Assembly: GCF_017377505.1 (NCBI RefSeq) | Contig: NZ_JAFREN010000038.1 | Span: forward strand, 1 to 20,848 | Reading direction: 5' to 3' | Length of the DNA stretch: 20,848 bases | DNA from: Enterococcus sp. DIV0212c | Lineage (GTDB): Bacteria; Bacillota; Bacilli; Lactobacillales; Enterococcaceae | In this document: positions 1-7,050 of the stretch, in pieces | How the letters are laid out: each line of letters begins with the position of its first letter | Numbering within the stretch: the stretch's first letter is position 1 | Translations under genes and position numbers: made by a program | Notes under the pieces: generated by a model | What the model was told of the DNA's origin: nothing | The model's database searches: none | The model's input: the letters and a program-made list of their open reading frames with translations, nothing else

Positions 1-139
1 TTTTTGCTTGTTCTTTATTTTTAGCTTCAATAGCTTTCTTTTCTAATTCTTCCTTAGGCATTTCTTTTTTCTTCGGGTCAACAGCAAAGGAATCAAATAA
101 CTTATCTAAATCGTTCGGGCTCTCGAATTTTAATCCCAT
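1..139 (-). CDS. Small lysine/glutamate-rich protein, 5' part only
   Basis: This is a leftward gene cut by the window edge, with 46 codons visible from the ATG at 139. The start is set by a GGAGG ribosome binding site at 149-153. The visible protein begins MGLKFESPNDLDKLFDSFAV and turns into a charged, Lys/Glu-rich helical segment. No signal peptide or membrane segment is seen. It resembles the small SPJ_0845-type proteins of streptococci and enterococci, whose function is unknown. That match is from memory of the N-terminal pattern (a short basic start, then a DDL-type helix). The 3' end lies outside the window. Confidence 0.6.
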   Translation of the reverse strand, partial: MGLKFESPNDLDKLFDSFAVDPKKKEMPKEELEKKAIEAKNKEQAK

Positions 140-163
140 GAATTATCGCCTCCATTCTAGTTC

Positions 164-192
164 ATTTTAGCATGTTTTGGATTTCTTGAGTA
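164..192 (-). promoter_or_regulatory. Candidate promoter for the leftward gene at 139
   Basis: Reading leftward, an extended -10 (TGC then TAAAAT, 164-169 on the plus strand) lies 24 bases upstream of the start codon. The hexamer at the -35 distance (187-192, TACTCA) is poor, so recognition would depend on the extended -10. Confidence 0.4.
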
Positions 193-275
193 GCTTTTCT
201 GATTTTTTAAGAAAATTTTAGTTCATTGATTTTTTGTATAGAAAGTAGAAAATGATGACGAAAACAATTTGTTTC

Positions 276-320
276 AAAAAAAACGAAACCTGAACTAAAC
301 TAAAATCAGTTTGCTCAGGT
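276..320 (-). terminator. Intrinsic terminator of the beta-helix protein gene
   Basis: Read leftward, the arms at 315-320 and 288-293 pair as ACCTGA with TCAGGT, and an inner AAAC/GTTT stem extends the hairpin. A run of eight U follows (276-283). It lies 25 bases past the stop codon of the gene ending at 345, so that gene ends at an intact transcription end. Confidence 0.8.
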
Positions 321-344
321 CTTTATAGTATTAGGTAGTTAACA

Positions 345-1331
345 TTAGCTACCGACTATTTTATTAGCAGTTGTTTCAGGGGCATGGTTAATATCGAAAA
401 TCGCAGCTTTATTGACTTTGATAGTTCCTGATACTTTCAGTGTTGGCGCATTGGTTGTATTTGTGCTTCGTTCAATTTTGGTCGTAGAATTATTTTGGAA
501 AATCAGATTTCCAGCATTACCTAGTCTAAATAATTCTCGAATAGTTGTAACATTAAATTTAGCAGATTGACCAACCGTAATATCTAAAGGATTAGTACTG
601 CTGTTATCCACGTAAAAAAGGGTGTTGTTTGCTACATTTATAGCAACATTTGCGTTATCCTCTATTGAAAAATAAGGAATATGATCATTACCAAGGCCAA
701 ACCAGAAAGCACTATCTGCAACGGATTGATGCTCTAAATTAAATGAATCTCTAATCGTGATTCCTAAAGCTTCAGCAAATTCTTGCGGAGTATCAGAATT
801 TGTCATAACTTGTTTGACTTCGGCTTTTGTGGTGCCAGAAAAAGCAGCATAGCCATGAATATTATGAACTAATTGTGGACCGCTATAAGTGATGTTTGAA
901 TAATTAAGTGTAACACCGTAGACGTTATCATCGATATTGACCGGACCATAATAATTTTTGCCTAAGATTGAAAGGTTGTTTAAATTGATGGTTTTAGTGC
1001 CGTCATTATTTTCTACATAAATTGTTCCGTGGCTGCCAGTAGTGGCTTCTGTTAAGGTGTGCGATTGGCCGTTAATGGTCAAATCTTTTTTAGTAGGATG
1101 AATCTTGATACCTCTTTCAAGTGTTATGTCGTTAGCCAGGAGTATCGTAGTGACGCCATTATCGTTACTAAGAGCGCTTCTCAATTCTTCGTACGTACTA
1201 ACGGTTACAGTCGTTGCCAAAACCTCCTGCTGATTGTTGTTGCTGACTTCTTCTGCATGAACTGAATTTACATTATTGAAACTTGTAAATAAAGCAATGC
1301 TTAAAACCCCTAAAAAAATTGTCTTTTTCAT
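345..1331 (-). CDS. Secreted pectate-lyase-like (beta-helix) surface protein
   Basis: This encodes 328 residues. The start chosen is the ATG at 1331 (MKKTIFLG...), preceded by GAGAGGAC. A longer reading from 1379 would put 16 extra residues before a perfect signal peptide. Residues 1-26 form a Sec signal peptide with likely cleavage after VHA. From about residue 36 there is a VSTYEELRSALSN segment, then short repeating beta-strand units rich in Asn, Ile and Thr. This is typical of the right-handed beta-helix 'pectate lyase-like adhesive' domain found in enterococcal WxL-type surface proteins. No LPxTG motif, WxL domain, membrane anchor or cell-wall repeat is visible, and no polysaccharide-lyase catalytic residues can be assigned, so an enzyme name is not justified. 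It is monocistronic, with its own promoter and terminator. It could be a free secreted adhesin or the N-terminal remnant of a longer WxL protein. Confidence 0.75.
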   Translation of the reverse strand: MKKTIFLGVLSIALFTSFNNVNSVHAEEVSNNNQQEVLATTVTVSTYEELRSALSNDNGVTTILLANDITLERGIKIHPTKKDLTINGQSHTLTEATTGSHGTIYVENNDGTKTINLNNLSILGKNYYGPVNIDDNVYGVTLNYSNITYSGPQLVHNIHGYAAFSGTTKAEVKQVMTNSDTPQEFAEALGITIRDSFNLEHQSVADSAFWFGLGNDHIPYFSIEDNANVAINVANNTLFYVDNSSTNPLDITVGQSAKFNVTTIRELFRLGNAGNLIFQNNSTTKIERSTNTTNAPTLKVSGTIKVNKAAIFDINHAPETTANKIVGS

Positions 1332-1369
1332 TTGAATCGTCCTCTCTAATAGAAAATTAATACATACAA

Positions 1370-1398
1370 ATAATAACAAATGTTATTTGATGCATCAA
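1370..1398 (-). promoter_or_regulatory. Sigma-A promoter of the beta-helix protein gene
   Basis: Read leftward, TTGATG (1393-1398) is followed by exactly 17 bases and TATTAT (1370-1375). It lies about 40 bases upstream of the chosen ATG at 1331. A promoter here means the ATG at 1379 would be outside the transcript, which supports the shorter start. Confidence 0.7.
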
Positions 1399-1483
1399 TT
1401 GAAAACCTTTGTAAATTTACTTTTAAATAATATTTTTTTATTATTTATATAATAAATGTATAGTTTAAACGAATAAATGAGTC

Positions 1484-1538
1484 AGAGAACGTGAAAGCTG
1501 CATTAGCTTGAGAGCGGTGGTTGAAGTAGCGATTCTCT
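1484..1538 (+). other. Potential structured leader upstream of yidD
   Basis: An outer stem AGAGAACG (1484-1491) can pair with CGATTCTCT (1530-1538), leaving one bulged A. It encloses a small hairpin AAGCT/AGCTT (1495-1499 with 1505-1509) and a G-rich segment. A TATAAT at 1448-1453 could be the -10 of the promoter, but no good -35 is seen. No T-box sequence, terminator or known riboswitch core was recognised. The role is unknown. Confidence 0.3.
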
Positions 1539-1597
1539 TCTTGCATTTGGTTACAAAAAAAGGTATAGTTTTTTCGGATAGAGAAAAGAGGGACGAA

Positions 1598-1888
1598 ATG
1601 GCAGGAAATATTTTTATCGGAATGGTTCGTGGGTATCAGCGTTTCATTTCCCCAGGACTTCCGGCTAGTTGCCGCTATCACCCAACGTGTTCACAATATA
1701 TGATCGATGCCATCCAGACACACGGTAGCATTAAAGGAATAACAATGGGAACAGCGAGATTTTTACGATGTCATCCACTAACAAAAGGCGGAATCGATTA
1801 TGTGCCGCTGAAGTTTAGTTTAAAAAGAAATCCGGATCAGGAATATCATGGTCCCTATAATTATAGAAGAGACAAGCACAATAAATAG
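1598..1888 (+). CDS. yidD: Membrane protein insertion efficiency factor YidD
   Basis: This encodes 96 residues. The ATG at 1598 is chosen because it follows AGAGGGA at usual spacing and gives the family's usual N-terminus, a short amphipathic helix (residues 3-17). The in-frame start at 1508 would add 30 unrelated residues. The YidD signature is complete: RFISPG, then [10 protein letters not shown] with Cys25 and Cys31, and RFLRCHP with Cys58. The family is a small peripheral membrane protein thought to assist YidC-dependent insertion of inner membrane proteins. The C-terminal 20 residues are charged and variable, as usual. It is followed after 19 bases by the ROK kinase gene with no terminator between, so the two are probably co-transcribed, although no functional link is known. 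Confidence 0.95.
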   Translation: MAGNIFIGMVRGYQRFISPGLPASCRYHPTCSQYMIDAIQTHGSIKGITMGTARFLRCHPLTKGGIDYVPLKFSLKRNPDQEYHGPYNYRRDKHNK

Positions 1889-1907
1889 ATGAAGGTGGGC
1901 TTAAGGG

Positions 1908-2777
1908 ATGGCGATTTTAGCATTTGATTTTGGGGGTTCAGCAGTAAAATATGGGATTTGGAATGGTCAAGCAATAACCGACAAAGGAAAATTTACAACA
2001 CCGAAAACATGGGACGAAATGAAAGCGTCGTTATTTTCTGTGTATGAAGGAATCAATCAAAAAGTAGAAGGTGTAGCCTTTAGCGCACCAGGCGTAGTAG
2101 ACGTTCAAAAACAAATGATCAACGGAATTTCAGCGATTCCTTATATCCATAAATTTAATATATTTAAAGAACTAGAAGAGCTATTTAACCTTCCTGTTGC
2201 AATCGAAAATGATGCAAATTGTGCAGGAATGGCGGAAATTTACGAAGGTGCTGCTAAGGGCAAAAAAGAAGTGGCCTTCGTTGTTGTGGGAACTGGAATC
2301 GGTGGTGCGATTTTCCATAATGGGCAAATTACTAAAGGTGCGCATCTTTATGGCGGTGAATTTGGCTTGATGTATCTAAGTGGAGGCGAAACTTTTAGTA
2401 AGTTAGGAACAGCAGTCCAAATGGCTTGGCGTTATTGTGAACGAAAAGGTGTAGAGAAAGAGACTTTTTCTGGGGAAGACGTGTTTGCGTTTGCTGAATC
2501 TGGTGATGAATTGGCTATAGAAGAGGTCAATAACTTTTACGAGTATTTGACACAAGGACTGTTTAGCATTCAATTTTCACTTGATCCAGAGATGATCGTT
2601 TTAGGTGGCGGTGTGTCTGCTAAAAAAGGGTTGATCGATGAAATCAACCAACGTATGAAAGAAAAACTAGATCATTTTGAATTACATGATTTTATTCCGC
2701 AAATCGTGACATGTGAGTTTAAGAATGATGCCAATTTGATTGGAGCAGCTGCTAATTTTTTAGCGAACCAAAACTAA
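1908..2777 (+). CDS. ROK-family sugar kinase
   Basis: This encodes 289 residues, starting at an ATG preceded by AAGGTGGG with an 8-base gap. The N-terminal ATP-binding strand carries AFDFGG (residues 5-10). The sugar-binding and catalytic segment is AIENDANCAG with Asp102 as the predicted base. GTGIGG (128-133) and LGGGVS (232-237) are the phosphate/adenosine loops. Two landmarks of bacterial glucokinases are altered: the ExGH motif reads GGEFGLMY (Glu151 but no His), and the zinc motif CxCGxxGCxE is absent. Zinc-less ROK kinases of this kind include beta-glucoside kinases (BglK type). The substrate could therefore be a beta-glucoside, ManNAc or another hexose. No adjacent sugar transporter helps to decide, so only the family is asserted. 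It is the last gene of the yidD unit, before a strong terminator. Confidence 0.9.
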   Translation: MAILAFDFGGSAVKYGIWNGQAITDKGKFTTPKTWDEMKASLFSVYEGINQKVEGVAFSAPGVVDVQKQMINGISAIPYIHKFNIFKELEELFNLPVAIENDANCAGMAEIYEGAAKGKKEVAFVVVGTGIGGAIFHNGQITKGAHLYGGEFGLMYLSGGETFSKLGTAVQMAWRYCERKGVEKETFSGEDVFAFAESGDELAIEEVNNFYEYLTQGLFSIQFSLDPEMIVLGGGVSAKKGLIDEINQRMKEKLDHFELHDFIPQIVTCEFKNDANLIGAAANFLANQN

Positions 2778-2793
2778 AAAGAATCACTAAACG

Positions 2794-2831
2794 AAAACGT
2801 CAAATTGCTAATTGCAAGGAGACGTTTTTTT
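2794..2831 (+). terminator. Terminator of the yidD-ROK unit
   Basis: AAAACGTC (2794-2801) pairs with GACGTTTT (2821-2828). An inner TTGC/GCAA helix lies within the loop, and a T run continues to 2831. It lies 17 bases after the ROK stop codon. Confidence 0.9.
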
Positions 2832-2897
2832 ACGTAGAGAAACCGAATAATCCACCTGTATAAGTAACGAACGATTTTTAATAATTTGAATTATAGA

Positions 2898-2912
2898 AAT
2901 TTTCTGAAAATT
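2898..2912 (+). promoter_or_regulatory. CodY box of the liv operon
   Basis: The sequence AATTTTCTGAAAATT matches the CodY consensus AATTTTCWGAAAATT at all 15 positions. It ends two bases before the -35 hexamer at 2915, a position where bound CodY should block RNA polymerase. CodY is activated by branched-chain amino acids and GTP in low-GC Gram-positive bacteria, so this predicts repression of the transporter when its substrates are abundant. Confidence 0.9.
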
Positions 2913-2914
2913 CA

Positions 2915-2943
2915 TTGACATTTAACCTATTTTTGATTATATT
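2915..2943 (+). promoter_or_regulatory. Sigma-A promoter of livJHMGF
   Basis: TTGACA (2915-2920), a 17-base spacer and TATATT (2938-2943) form a near-consensus promoter. The predicted start near 2950 leaves a long untranslated leader of about 200 bases before livJ. Confidence 0.85.
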
Positions 2944-2949
2944 TGTATA

Positions 2950-3153
2950 CATACTTATTTAATAATTATATATGCAAAGAAAATTATCTGGCTTTACGAA
3001 TTCGTTTAGCTTTAAAATCATCTAGCTTTTATGCTAGCTCTTCAGGAAAAAGATAAAAACTGATTGTGGTAAAAAAGCACTACATTCTGTTTTTCCTATT
3101 TTCTAGTAAGAGATGACCAGCATAACAGGCTTTAAAATCAAGGAGGAAATAAA
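2950..3153 (+). promoter_or_regulatory. Long untranslated leader of livJ
   Basis: About 200 transcribed bases precede livJ. They hold a small hairpin CTAGC/GCTAG (3022-3026 with 3033-3037) and a 12-base direct repeat GCTTTAAAATCA at 3009-3020 and 3129-3140. The second copy touches the ribosome binding site AGGAGG (3141-3146). No T-box motif and no terminator hairpin were found. Whether the leader is regulatory is unknown. Confidence 0.4.
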
Positions 3154-4323
3154 ATGAAAAAATTCAGTTTTTTATTTGCTAGTCTATTTTTATTAGCAGC
3201 ATGTGGTCCAGCAGCCGGTGGAGGCGCAAGTGGTAGTGGAAATAAGGTTGAAGGTGACACGATCAAGATTGGGATGAACATGGAGCTTTCAGGAGATGTT
3301 TCAGCATACGGGAATGCTGAAAAAGAAGGAATCAAGTTAGCAGTTGAAGAAATCAATGATGCTGGCGGTGTTCTTGGCAAAAAAATAGAATTGATTGAAA
3401 AAGACAATAAATCTGAAAATGGCGAAGCAACATCTGTTGCAGCCAATTTAACAGCAAAAGATAAAGTTGTTGCCGTTGTCGGACCAGCAACATCTGGTGC
3501 AACGAAAGCGACAATTCCCAATATGACAAAAGCAGCAGTTCCAGTTATCACGCCTTCAGGTACTGACGACAGCATCACTGTTGTGAATGATAAAGTTCAA
3601 GAATATATTTTTAGAGCTTGTTTCCAAGATACTTTCCAAGGAGTTATTTTAGCAAACTTTGCTCAAGATAATTTAAAAGCTAAAAATGTCGTGATCATTG
3701 GTGATAATTCAAGTGATTATGCCATCGGCCTGACAAAATCATTCAAAGACACTTACAAAGGTAAAATCGCCAAAGAAGAAACATTCACAGCCGGTGATAA
3801 AGATTTCCAAGCGATCCTAACGAAAATCAAAGATCTTGATTACGATGCAATCTATATTCCTGGTTACTATGCAGAAGCAGGATTGATCATCAAACAAGCA
3901 CGCGAAATGGGTATCGACAAACCAATTCTTGGCGCTGACGGATTCGGTGACGAAAAATTAGTTGAAATCGCTGGAGCAAAAAATGTTTCTGAAGTTTATT
4001 ACACAGGACACTTCTCAGAAAAAGCACCAGCTACTGATAAAGTGAAACCATTCGTAGAATCATTTAAGAAAAAATATGACAAACAACCATCTGCCTTTAA
4101 TGCGTTAGGTTATGATTCTGTTTATATGTTGAAACAAGCAATGGAAGATAAAGACTCAGCTGACTCAAAAGATATCACAGCAGGCTTAGCATCGTTGAAA
4201 GACTTTGTTGGGGTAACAGGAAAAATGACGATGGATAAAGATCACAATCCTGAAAAATCTGCTGTAGTACTAGGACTTACAGATGGAAAAGAAACATCTG
4301 CAGATGCTGTAGATCCTAAATAA
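3154..4323 (+). CDS. livJ: Branched-chain amino acid ABC transporter, binding lipoprotein
   Basis: This encodes 389 residues, starting at an ATG seven bases after AGGAGG. The signal peptide ends in the lipobox LAAC with Cys17, so the mature protein is lipid-anchored on the outer face of the membrane. A Gly/Ser-rich linker follows. The rest is a type I periplasmic-binding fold of the LivJ/LivK family: the first strand IKIGMNMELSGDVSAYG, then KLAVEEINDAGG, and AVVGPATSGATKA in the ligand pocket region. It captures Leu, Ile or Val for the LivHMGF channel encoded next. Transcription starts at the CodY-controlled promoter, and a terminator follows the gene, so it should be made in excess over the other subunits. 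Exact ligand preference cannot be read from the sequence. Confidence 0.95.
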   Translation: MKKFSFLFASLFLLAACGPAAGGGASGSGNKVEGDTIKIGMNMELSGDVSAYGNAEKEGIKLAVEEINDAGGVLGKKIELIEKDNKSENGEATSVAANLTAKDKVVAVVGPATSGATKATIPNMTKAAVPVITPSGTDDSITVVNDKVQEYIFRACFQDTFQGVILANFAQDNLKAKNVVIIGDNSSDYAIGLTKSFKDTYKGKIAKEETFTAGDKDFQAILTKIKDLDYDAIYIPGYYAEAGLIIKQAREMGIDKPILGADGFGDEKLVEIAGAKNVSEVYYTGHFSEKAPATDKVKPFVESFKKKYDKQPSAFNALGYDSVYMLKQAMEDKDSADSKDITAGLASLKDFVGVTGKMTMDKDHNPEKSAVVLGLTDGKETSADAVDPK

Positions 4324-4345
4324 GAACAACTATCTATAAGAAATG

Positions 4346-4391
4346 AAAAGAGGGGGAGACAAGGTTCTGCGTTTTGTCCGTCCTCTTTTTT
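4346..4391 (+). terminator. Intercistronic terminator between livJ and livH
   Basis: AAAAGAGG (4346-4353) pairs with CCTCTTTT (4382-4389). An inner GACAA/TTGTC helix shares the stem, and six T follow (4386-4391). No new promoter is evident before livH, so this is probably a leaky terminator that sets subunit ratio. Confidence 0.85.
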
Positions 4392-4436
4392 ATTTAAAAA
4401 AAGAACAATTATTCTAAAATATTGGAAGTGATAAAC

Positions 4437-5315
4437 ATGGAAGTAGTTATCCAACAATTAGTCAATGGACTTTTTCTAGGGAGTATTTACGCTCTGTTAG
4501 CTTTAGGGTACACAATGGTTTACGGTATTATTAAATTGATCAATTTTGCCCATGGAGAAATTTATATGTTAGGTGGATTTATGGGGTATTTCTTTATCAA
4601 CAAATTAAATTTAGGCTTTTTCCCAGCACTGATTCTTTCAATGGCAGGTGCTGCTGTGATTGGTGTGGTAATTGAATTTTTAGCGTATCGACCGCTGAGA
4701 AAGTCAACAAGAATTGCAGCGTTGATCACCGCAATCGGGGTTTCATTTTTACTACAGAATGGGATGATTTACTGGTTAGGACCGGAAAAAAAATCGTTTC
4801 CTCAAGCAATTGAGTTTAAAAATTATCAACTAGGTTTTATTCAAATATCAAATATTCAAGTACTTATTTTAGTTATTTCTCTAGTATTGATGATCGCTTT
4901 ACAATTAATCGTTAAAAAGACCAAGATGGGAAAAGCGATGCGGGCAGTTTCAGTTGATGCGGATGCAGCACAATTGATGGGGATCAATGTGAATCGTACG
5001 ATTTCGTTTACCTTTGCATTAGGTTCAGCCTTAGCTGCTGCGGCTGGTATGTTAATCGGCCTGTATTATAATTCGATTGATCCAATGATGGGAGTCGTTC
5101 CTGGACTTAAATCATTCGTTGCGGCTGTTTTAGGGGGAATTGGCATTATTCCTGGGGCAGCTTTAGGTGGTTTTGTGATTGGGTTATTAGAAACAATCAC
5201 GATTGCACTGGGTTTTTCTGATTACAAAGATGCAGTCGTATATGCATTATTAATTATTATTTTATTGATTCGTCCTGCTGGAATTCTCGGCAAGAACATC
5301 AAAGAGAAAGTGTAG
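4437..5315 (+). CDS. livH: Branched-chain amino acid ABC transporter, permease LivH
   Basis: This encodes 292 residues. The ATG at 4437 is chosen over an upstream in-frame TTG at 4422 because GGAAGTG (4424-4430) sits at the right spacing only for the ATG. It is a polytopic membrane protein with about eight hydrophobic segments. Family landmarks are YALLALGYTMVYGIIKLINFAHGEIYMLG near the N-terminus, GKAMRAVSVDADAAQLMGI (the cytoplasmic coupling loop for the ATPases) and the final GILGKNIKEKV. It forms one half of the LivHM translocation pore. It follows the intercistronic terminator and is followed by livM nine bases later. Confidence 0.95.
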   Translation: MEVVIQQLVNGLFLGSIYALLALGYTMVYGIIKLINFAHGEIYMLGGFMGYFFINKLNLGFFPALILSMAGAAVIGVVIEFLAYRPLRKSTRIAALITAIGVSFLLQNGMIYWLGPEKKSFPQAIEFKNYQLGFIQISNIQVLILVISLVLMIALQLIVKKTKMGKAMRAVSVDADAAQLMGINVNRTISFTFALGSALAAAAGMLIGLYYNSIDPMMGVVPGLKSFVAAVLGGIGIIPGAALGGFVIGLLETITIALGFSDYKDAVVYALLIIILLIRPAGILGKNIKEKV

Positions 5316-5324
5316 GTGGCAAGC

Positions 5325-6293
5325 ATGAAAAAGAATGTAAAATATAATCTTGTTTGGCTTTTAATTGCGGCTGCGGCGTATGCGTTTATTTATATATTAT
5401 ACGTAACTGGTGTGATTACGCCTTTCACTGAATATACATTGATTACAATCGGTATCAATATCATGTTGGCACTTGGATTGAATTTGATTATTGGTTTTTC
5501 TGGACAGTTTTCTTTAGGTCATGCCGGTTTTATGGCGATAGGTGCCTATAGTGCGGCAATTATGTCAGTCAAATATCCTACAATGGGTGGCTTTTTCAGT
5601 GGAATCTTACTAGGAATCGTTTTATCTGGTATCGTGGCACTATTAGTTGGTATTCCAACTTTGAGATTAAAAGGAGATTACTTAGCGATTGCGACTTTGG
5701 GAATTTCTGAAATCATTCGAATCATTATTATCAACATGGGCGATATCACCAATGGGCCTGCTGGTATCTTTGGTATTCCGCCAATGGTCAATTGGTCGCT
5801 AGTATTTGGTTTTGTGGTTGTTGTAACGTTGATTATTGTTAACTTTATTAATAGTGGTCCGGGACGTGCAACGATGGCGATTAGAGAAGATGAGATCGCA
5901 GCTGAATCAATGGGTGTGAATACAACCAAATATAAAGTAGCTGCATTTATTATCGGTGCGGTTACAGCCAGTGTAGCCGGTGCGATTTATTCCAGTTATG
6001 TTCAAACGATAGCTCCAAAAGATTTTGGTTTTATGAAATCAATCGATATTTTGATCATCGTGGTTTTTGGTGGTATCGGTAGTGTGACAGGAACCTTTAT
6101 TTCTGCAATTGTACTTGGAATTTTAAATATGTTCTTACAAGATGCTGGTGCATTAAGAATGATCATTTATGCGTTGGCCTTGATTATTATTATGATTTTT
6201 AAACCAGGTGGGCTATTAGGAACGTGGGAATTCTCAGTAAAAAAATTATTTAAGAAAAAGGAGGACAAATCTAATGCCTCTATTGAACGTTAG
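5325..6293 (+). CDS. livM: Branched-chain amino acid ABC transporter, permease LivM
   Basis: This encodes 322 residues. The ATG at 5325 is preferred to the GTG at 5316 because AGGTGG (5314-5319), overlapping the livH stop codon, is its ribosome binding site. The protein has about ten hydrophobic helices. It carries NLIIGFSGQFSLGHAGFM, the hallmark of the LivM family, and AIREDEIAAESMGVNTTKYK as the coupling loop to the ATP-binding subunits. The C-terminus is a basic cytoplasmic tail. Its last 20 bases overlap the start of livG, implying translational coupling. It is the second half of the membrane pore. Confidence 0.95.
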   Translation: MKKNVKYNLVWLLIAAAAYAFIYILYVTGVITPFTEYTLITIGINIMLALGLNLIIGFSGQFSLGHAGFMAIGAYSAAIMSVKYPTMGGFFSGILLGIVLSGIVALLVGIPTLRLKGDYLAIATLGISEIIRIIIINMGDITNGPAGIFGIPPMVNWSLVFGFVVVVTLIIVNFINSGPGRATMAIREDEIAAESMGVNTTKYKVAAFIIGAVTASVAGAIYSSYVQTIAPKDFGFMKSIDILIIVVFGGIGSVTGTFISAIVLGILNMFLQDAGALRMIIYALALIIIMIFKPGGLLGTWEFSVKKLFKKKEDKSNASIER

Positions 6294-7050
6294 TAATTTA
6301 ACCAAAAACTTCGGCGGATTAGCTGCCGTTTCCAATGTCAATTTGACTTTAGAAACCAATGAACTTATTGGATTGATCGGACCAAATGGGGCTGGCAAGA
6401 CGACCTTATTCAATCTTCTTACAGGTGTTTATGAGCCAAGCGAAGGAACTGTAACATTAGATATTATGGGAACAGAACATACCTTAAATGGAATGAAACC
6501 CTACAAAATTGCAGATATGGGTTTAAGCCGAACGTTTCAAAATATTCGATTATTTAAAGATTTGACGGTGATGGATAATGTTTTAATTGCAATGAATAGT
6601 AAAAATAAAGAGAGCATTATTTCAAGTATTTTACGATTACCAGCTTTTTATAAAAAAGAAGCAGAAATGGAAAAGAAGGTTTTTGAATTACTTGCAATAT
6701 TTGGTTTAGAAGATAAAGCTCAAAATTTAGCGAAAAACTTACCATACGGAGAACAAAGACGTTTAGAAATTGTTCGAGCTTTAGCTACCCAACCAAAAGT
6801 ATTATTCTTAGATGAACCGGCAGCAGGGATGAATCCCCAAGAAACGGCTGAATTAACTGAGCTGATCCGCAAAATCCAAAAAGAATTTCAAATCACGATT
6901 GTCTTGATTGAACATGATATGAGTTTAGTCATGGATGTCTGTCAAAGAATCTATGTTTTAGAGTATGGACGGGTTATAGCAGAAGGAAAACCAGAAGCAA
7001 TCAAAAATGATCCACGTGTAATCGAAGCCTATTTAGGAGGTGAGCTATGA
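6274..7050 (+). CDS. livG: Branched-chain amino acid ABC transporter, ATPase LivG
   Basis: This encodes 258 residues, starting at an ATG with AAGGAGG (6258-6264) and beginning inside the end of livM. The ABC ATPase motifs are Walker A GPNGAGKT (36-43), the Q-loop in SRTFQNIRLF, the LivG-type signature YGEQRRLE (158-165, replacing LSGGQ), Walker B VLFLDEP (176-182) and the switch His in IEHDM. The atypical YGEQ signature and the length are normal for LivG. It works as a heterodimer with LivF on the cytoplasmic face of LivHM. Its stop codon overlaps the livF start. Confidence 0.95.
   Translation: MPLLNVSNLTKNFGGLAAVSNVNLTLETNELIGLIGPNGAGKTTLFNLLTGVYEPSEGTVTLDIMGTEHTLNGMKPYKIADMGLSRTFQNIRLFKDLTVMDNVLIAMNSKNKESIISSILRLPAFYKKEAEMEKKVFELLAIFGLEDKAQNLAKNLPYGEQRRLEIVRALATQPKVLFLDEPAAGMNPQETAELTELIRKIQKEFQITIVLIEHDMSLVMDVCQRIYVLEYGRVIAEGKPEAIKNDPRVIEAYLGGEL

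Noticed and set aside
198..215. Second CodY-like site upstream of the gene at 139
   Set aside because: Three mismatches to the consensus in A/T-rich sequence, which is expected by chance.
1484..1538. T-box leader before yidD, suggested by GAGAGCGGTGG
   Set aside because: The T-box antiterminator sequence and a terminator are absent, and yidD is not an amino acid or tRNA charging gene.
3031..3063. Ten-codon frame (MLALQEKDKN) with two Leu codons in the livJ leader, a possible attenuation peptide
   Set aside because: It has no ribosome binding site, and no terminator/antiterminator pair follows it.
3138..3578. Leftward frame of 146 codons opposite livJ
   Set aside because: It is a shadow of the livJ coding strand, with low-complexity Pro/Ala/Ser and no start signals.
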